A DNA stretch of 45,035 nucleotides, from positions 1 to 45,035 of the forward strand of contig PXTN01000095.1 in NCBI GenBank assembly GCA_003022565.1. The letters run 5' to 3'. Source of the stretch: Bacteroidetes bacterium QS_3_64_15 (lineage in GTDB: Bacteria > Bacteroidota > Rhodothermia > Rhodothermales > Salinibacteraceae). Position numbers and translations under genes: made by a program. The notes under the pieces are model-generated. The model saw only the letters and a program-made list of their open reading frames with translations. It was not told the origin of the DNA and made no database searches. The stretch's first letter is position 1. Every line of letters starts with the position of its first letter. Below are positions 42,356 to 45,035 of this stretch, one piece after another.

Positions 42356-43396
42356 ATGAGTACTGCCTCTGTTCAGGACCGCCGCACCGCCGTCGACGCG
42401 TACAACTTTCGGGGTGTGCACCCGCACGTCCGCTTCGGCACCGCCAGCGACCGGTACGGGGGGTGGCTCGGCCAGATCTACCCGCCCGAGCGCTACGCCG
42501 ATCGCGTCTCGACCCGATCCCGGAAGATGGGGGGCGAGACCTTCACGGAGCGGCGCGTGCCCATCGAATCAGTGGGCGACTACTTCGAACACTTCGAGGT
42601 GCTGGAGATCGACTTCACCTTCTACCGGCCGCTGCTGGAGGAAGACGACGAGCCGGGCTCCAACTACTTTGTCCTCTCCAACTACGCCGACCATGCTCCC
42701 GAGGACGCCTCCTTCCTCCTCAAGGCCCCGCAGAAGTTCTTCGCCCGTAGCCTGCGCCGGAACGGCGAGTTCGTCGACAACCTGAGCTTCCTCGACGCCG
42801 AGAGCTACGTCGAGACCTTCCACGAACCCGCCCTCGACATCCTCGGCGATCGGCTCGACGGGATCATCTTTCAGCAGGAGTACCAGCGCGTCGCCGACAG
42901 TCCCAGTCCCGCCGAAAACGTCGACCAACTCGACGAGTTCTTCACGACGCTGCCCGGCACGCCCCAGGCGCACATCGAACTCCGCTCGGAGCATCTCTTG
43001 AAAGATCCGTACTTCGACTGGCTCTCCACGCGGGGCCTCGGGCACGTCTTCAGCCACTGGACCTGGCTACCTCCCATCCGCCGACAGTGGGCCACGAGCG
43101 GGGAGCGTCTCACCGCGGGCAACGATCAGGCTGTGACGCGCCTCCTCACCCCCCGCGACATGAAGTACGCCGAGGCGTACGCCACGGCCCATCCCTTCGA
43201 GGAGCCGGTCTCCGAACTGAGTGAGACCGAGCAGGCTCGCGACATGGTGCTCGACACGACGGCCCTCGCTTTCCGGGCCGAATCGCAGAACGCACTGCTC
43301 AACGTGGTGGCGAACAACCGGGCCTGGGGCAACGCGCCGGACCTGAACCGCGCCATCGCCCATCGCATTCTCGACGAACTTGAGGGTCGCAAATAG
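42356..43396 (+). CDS. DUF72 (YecE-like) TIM-barrel protein
   Basis: A 346-residue cytoplasmic protein of the DUF72 family. Recognisable blocks are VRFGTASDRYGGWLGQIYPPERYADR at the start, VLEIDFTFYRPL, FLLKAPQKFFARSL, and the ELRSEHLL..YFDWLSTRGLGHVFSHW segment. DUF72 has a TIM-barrel fold; no reaction is established. The N-terminal ATG at 42356 is clear. It stands alone, downstream of a 530-bp degenerate region, and convergent with ruvX. Confidence 0.9.
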   Translation: MSTASVQDRRTAVDAYNFRGVHPHVRFGTASDRYGGWLGQIYPPERYADRVSTRSRKMGGETFTERRVPIESVGDYFEHFEVLEIDFTFYRPLLEEDDEPGSNYFVLSNYADHAPEDASFLLKAPQKFFARSLRRNGEFVDNLSFLDAESYVETFHEPALDILGDRLDGIIFQQEYQRVADSPSPAENVDQLDEFFTTLPGTPQAHIELRSEHLLKDPYFDWLSTRGLGHVFSHWTWLPPIRRQWATSGERLTAGNDQAVTRLLTPRDMKYAEAYATAHPFEEPVSELSETEQARDMVLDTTALAFRAESQNALLNVVANNRAWGNAPDLNRAIAHRILDELEGRK

Positions 43397-43459
43397 AGAG
43401 TCGAAGGACGAAAACGGGTCTCGCCTCTCGCCCCCAACGCTCTGCTCTCAACGCTTTAC
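43396..43459. repeat. Heptad-register repeat between DUF72 and ruvX
   Basis: The 64 bases divide cleanly into 7-base units: gagagtc, gaaggac, gaaaacg, ggtctcg, cctctcg, one spacer c, ccccaac, gctctgc, tctcaac, gctttac. The two halves are complementary in part (gagag with ctctc). It lies between convergent genes and includes the ruvX stop codon. Confidence 0.65.
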
Positions 43460-43890
43460 CCTCGACGATCCAGGTACCCCTGTAGAATTACGGCAGCCGC
43501 GGCGGCATCCACGCGCCCCCTGTCGTAGCGCCCCGGCTGGCTCACCCCGGCGCGCCGGAGCAGGTCCTTCGCAATCTCGGACGTATACCGCTCGTCCTCC
43601 CGCACCACTGTCACTTCACCGAGCGCCTCGCGGATTCGGTCCACGTACGACTCGACCATGTCCGTTGCGTCCTCCGCGGTCCCCTCTTCGGTGAGGGGCC
43701 ATCCCACGACGATCGTGTCGATCCCCTCCTCGCCCGACATCTCCCGCAAGGCCTCGAGGGCTTCGTCGGGCGTGTAGGTGCCGCGCGTCTGGGCGAACAG
43801 GCGCAACGGATCGGCGACGGCGATGCCGACGCGCTTGGTGCCAACGTCCACCCCCACGATGCGCGACTTCTTTGACGGAAGGGTGCTCAC
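43456..43890 (-). CDS. ruvX: RuvX/YqgF-family Holliday junction resolvase-like nuclease
   Basis: A 144-residue RNase H-fold protein: IVGVDVGTKRVGIAVADPL at the N terminus with the catalytic Asp, TIVVGWPLTEEGTAEDAT, VVREDERYTS with a conserved Glu, and the final DAAAAAVILQGYL with the last Asp. YqgF members act in rRNA 5'-end maturation and/or as Holliday-junction resolvases. GTG at 43890 is the start. It lies 22 bp after the RelA/SpoT-like gene on the same strand. Confidence 0.94.
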   Translation of the reverse strand: MSTLPSKKSRIVGVDVGTKRVGIAVADPLRLFAQTRGTYTPDEALEALREMSGEEGIDTIVVGWPLTEEGTAEDATDMVESYVDRIREALGEVTVVREDERYTSEIAKDLLRRAGVSQPGRYDRGRVDAAAAAVILQGYLDRRG

Positions 43891-43912
43891 GGGACGCTGG
43901 AACGAAGAAAAA

Positions 43913-45035
43913 TTACTCCTTGAAGCGATACACGCCTTGGATGCCGTCGACGCGCTTCAGGCGCTCGATGAGGCGCTGCAGGTGCTCCAGGTCCGAGACG
44001 TGGAGCATGATGGTGCCGGAGAAAATGCCGTCTTCCGTGTCGATCGTGAGGGAGCGAATGTTCGTCTTTAGATTCTTCGAGATCACGGTCGTAATGTCGT
44101 TCACCATGCCGACCCGATCTTCTCCCATCAGGCGCAGCGCCGCCACGAACTGAACGTCCTTCTGATGGCTCCAGTCGACATCGAGGATGCGGTCGGCCTG
44201 ATTGACGAGCAGGTCCGAGGCATTGCGGCAATTCGACCGGTGAATGTTCACGGTGCCCGTCTTGCTGACGAACCCGAACACCTCGTCGCCGGGAATGGGA
44301 TTGCAGCACGAGGCATAGTTGACCGCCAGGTCCTCCTGCACCTCGCCGTTTATGACGAGGGCCTGCTTCTCCGTCTTTTGCGCCGCGTCCAGAAACTGCT
44401 CGTACTGCTCCCGGAGCGACTCTTCGTCGGGCTCCTCCATGGCCGATTCATCCTCGCCCGCCGGCGTACCCTTGATGTAATCGACCAGTTCATCGGGGTC
44501 GTACAGCCCTTTCCCAATTTCATAGAATAGCTGCTGAAGGTCGGGAAACTTCAGTTCGTGGGCCACTCCCTGCAGGTCCTGATCGCTAATTTCAAGGTCC
44601 GCCTGGTCTTTGGTCTTGGCCCAGATCTCCTTGCCGAGCTCCACGGCCTTGCGCCGCTCCTCGTTGGTCCATTTTCGAATGCGGCTCCGCGCCTTGTGCG
44701 TGACGACGAAGTTAATCCAGTCGGGATTGGGGGCCTGCTTTTCGGAGGTGATAATCTCGACCTGGTCCCCACTCGTCAGCTCCTGAGACAGGGGCACCAT
44801 TTTTCCGTTTACCTTCGCCCCGAGGCATTGCATGCCCACTTCCGTGTGCACCTTGAACGCAAAGTCGACCGGCGTGGCTCCTTGCGGAAGCGTCAACAGG
44901 TCTCCCTGTGGCGTAAAGACGTAGATCTCCTCGTCGTAGAGGTTGAGGCGAAATTCCTTCACAAACTCCGTCGCCTCTTCGGGCTCCGGGTTTTCGAGCA
45001 GGTCGCGGACCCACTCCAGAAAGCGCTCCATCTCC
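43913..45035 (-). CDS. RelA/SpoT-family (p)ppGpp synthetase/hydrolase, C-terminal part (cut by window edge)
   Basis: The last ~374 residues of a long RSH protein; the N-terminal hydrolase and synthetase domains lie beyond the window. Visible are the TGS domain (IYVFTPQGDLLTLPQGATPVDFAFKVH), the helical region with FVVTHKARSRIRKW, the conserved-cysteine/zinc-finger region (NYASCCNPIPGDEVFGFVSKTGTVNIHRSNC), and a C-terminal ACT domain (RVGMVNDITTVISKN). These regulatory domains sense ribosome state and amino-acid starvation. The gene is open at 45035; its start is not seen. Whether it is bifunctional cannot be told. Confidence 0.93.
   Translation of the reverse strand, partial: EMERFLEWVRDLLENPEPEEATEFVKEFRLNLYDEEIYVFTPQGDLLTLPQGATPVDFAFKVHTEVGMQCLGAKVNGKMVPLSQELTSGDQVEIITSEKQAPNPDWINFVVTHKARSRIRKWTNEERRKAVELGKEIWAKTKDQADLEISDQDLQGVAHELKFPDLQQLFYEIGKGLYDPDELVDYIKGTPAGEDESAMEEPDEESLREQYEQFLDAAQKTEKQALVINGEVQEDLAVNYASCCNPIPGDEVFGFVSKTGTVNIHRSNCRNASDLLVNQADRILDVDWSHQKDVQFVAALRLMGEDRVGMVNDITTVISKNLKTNIRSLTIDTEDGIFSGTIMLHVSDLEHLQRLIERLKRVDGIQGVYRFKE

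Overview
The window is about 45 kb of a GC-rich bacterial chromosome, most consistent with a Rhodothermota/Bacteroidota relative of Salinibacter. Supporting signs are the acidic, Asp/Glu-rich proteins, weak or absent Shine-Dalgarno sites, frequent GTG starts, and families typical of that phylum: a DUF5074/BtuG-like lipoprotein, DUF3098, NamZ, and secreted TPR and TonB-dependent proteins. Genus assignment is inference. No prophage, CRISPR array or intact insertion sequence was seen.

Layout. 1-4.0 kb (minus): dxr, rseP and uppS, joining isoprenoid precursor synthesis, polyprenyl diphosphate synthesis and site-2 proteolysis. 4.2-7.4 kb (plus): a secreted TPR protein and a secreted protein of the family usually labelled asparagine synthetase B. 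7.4-12.7 kb: a 1.2 kb non-coding leader holding an AT-rich tract, a heptad inverted repeat and a cobalamin riboswitch, followed by a BtuB-like receptor, a BtuG-like beta-propeller lipoprotein, a BFD-like [2Fe-2S] protein and a PIG-L deacetylase. 12.8-14.9 kb: a histidine kinase, a 30-residue membrane peptide and a GroES-like protein. 14.9-18.7 kb (minus): a TerY-type vWA protein, a PP2C phosphatase and a kinase with coiled coil and helix-hairpin-helix, which together form a TerY-P / YegL-YegK-YegI triad. 18.8-21.4 kb: a TPR protein, a PH-like protein and holB.

21.6-28.7 kb: a small orphan gene, tRNA-Met, a 45-base poly-A run, a single-domain response regulator, a large M14 peptidase, an FGE-domain lipoprotein convergent with a Cys-type sulfatase, and tRNA-Ala. 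28.9-30.6 kb: dapB-dapA for lysine/diaminopimelate. 30.8-34.9 kb: a cell-wall group (mreD, dacB, namZ) with ndk and a DUF3098 protein. 35.1-38.6 kb: msrA, a ComF-type phosphoribosyltransferase, a tRNA-queuosine mannosyltransferase candidate, tRNA-Glu and tRNA-His. 38.9-42.3 kb: ribH, a PHP phosphoesterase, a HIT protein, a PIN/UPF0175 toxin-antitoxin pair and an RHS remnant. 42.4-45.0 kb: a DUF72 protein, ruvX and the C-terminal part of a RelA/SpoT synthetase cut by the window edge.

The most unusual signal is non-coding. At least six intergenic sites carry tandem units in strict 7-base register. Most are arranged as inverted arms, and the unit sequence differs at each site. One of these heptad hairpins sits inside the cobalamin riboswitch, between its first two conserved boxes. 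A different 134-bp imperfect palindrome interrupts the vWA-PP2C-kinase gene run.
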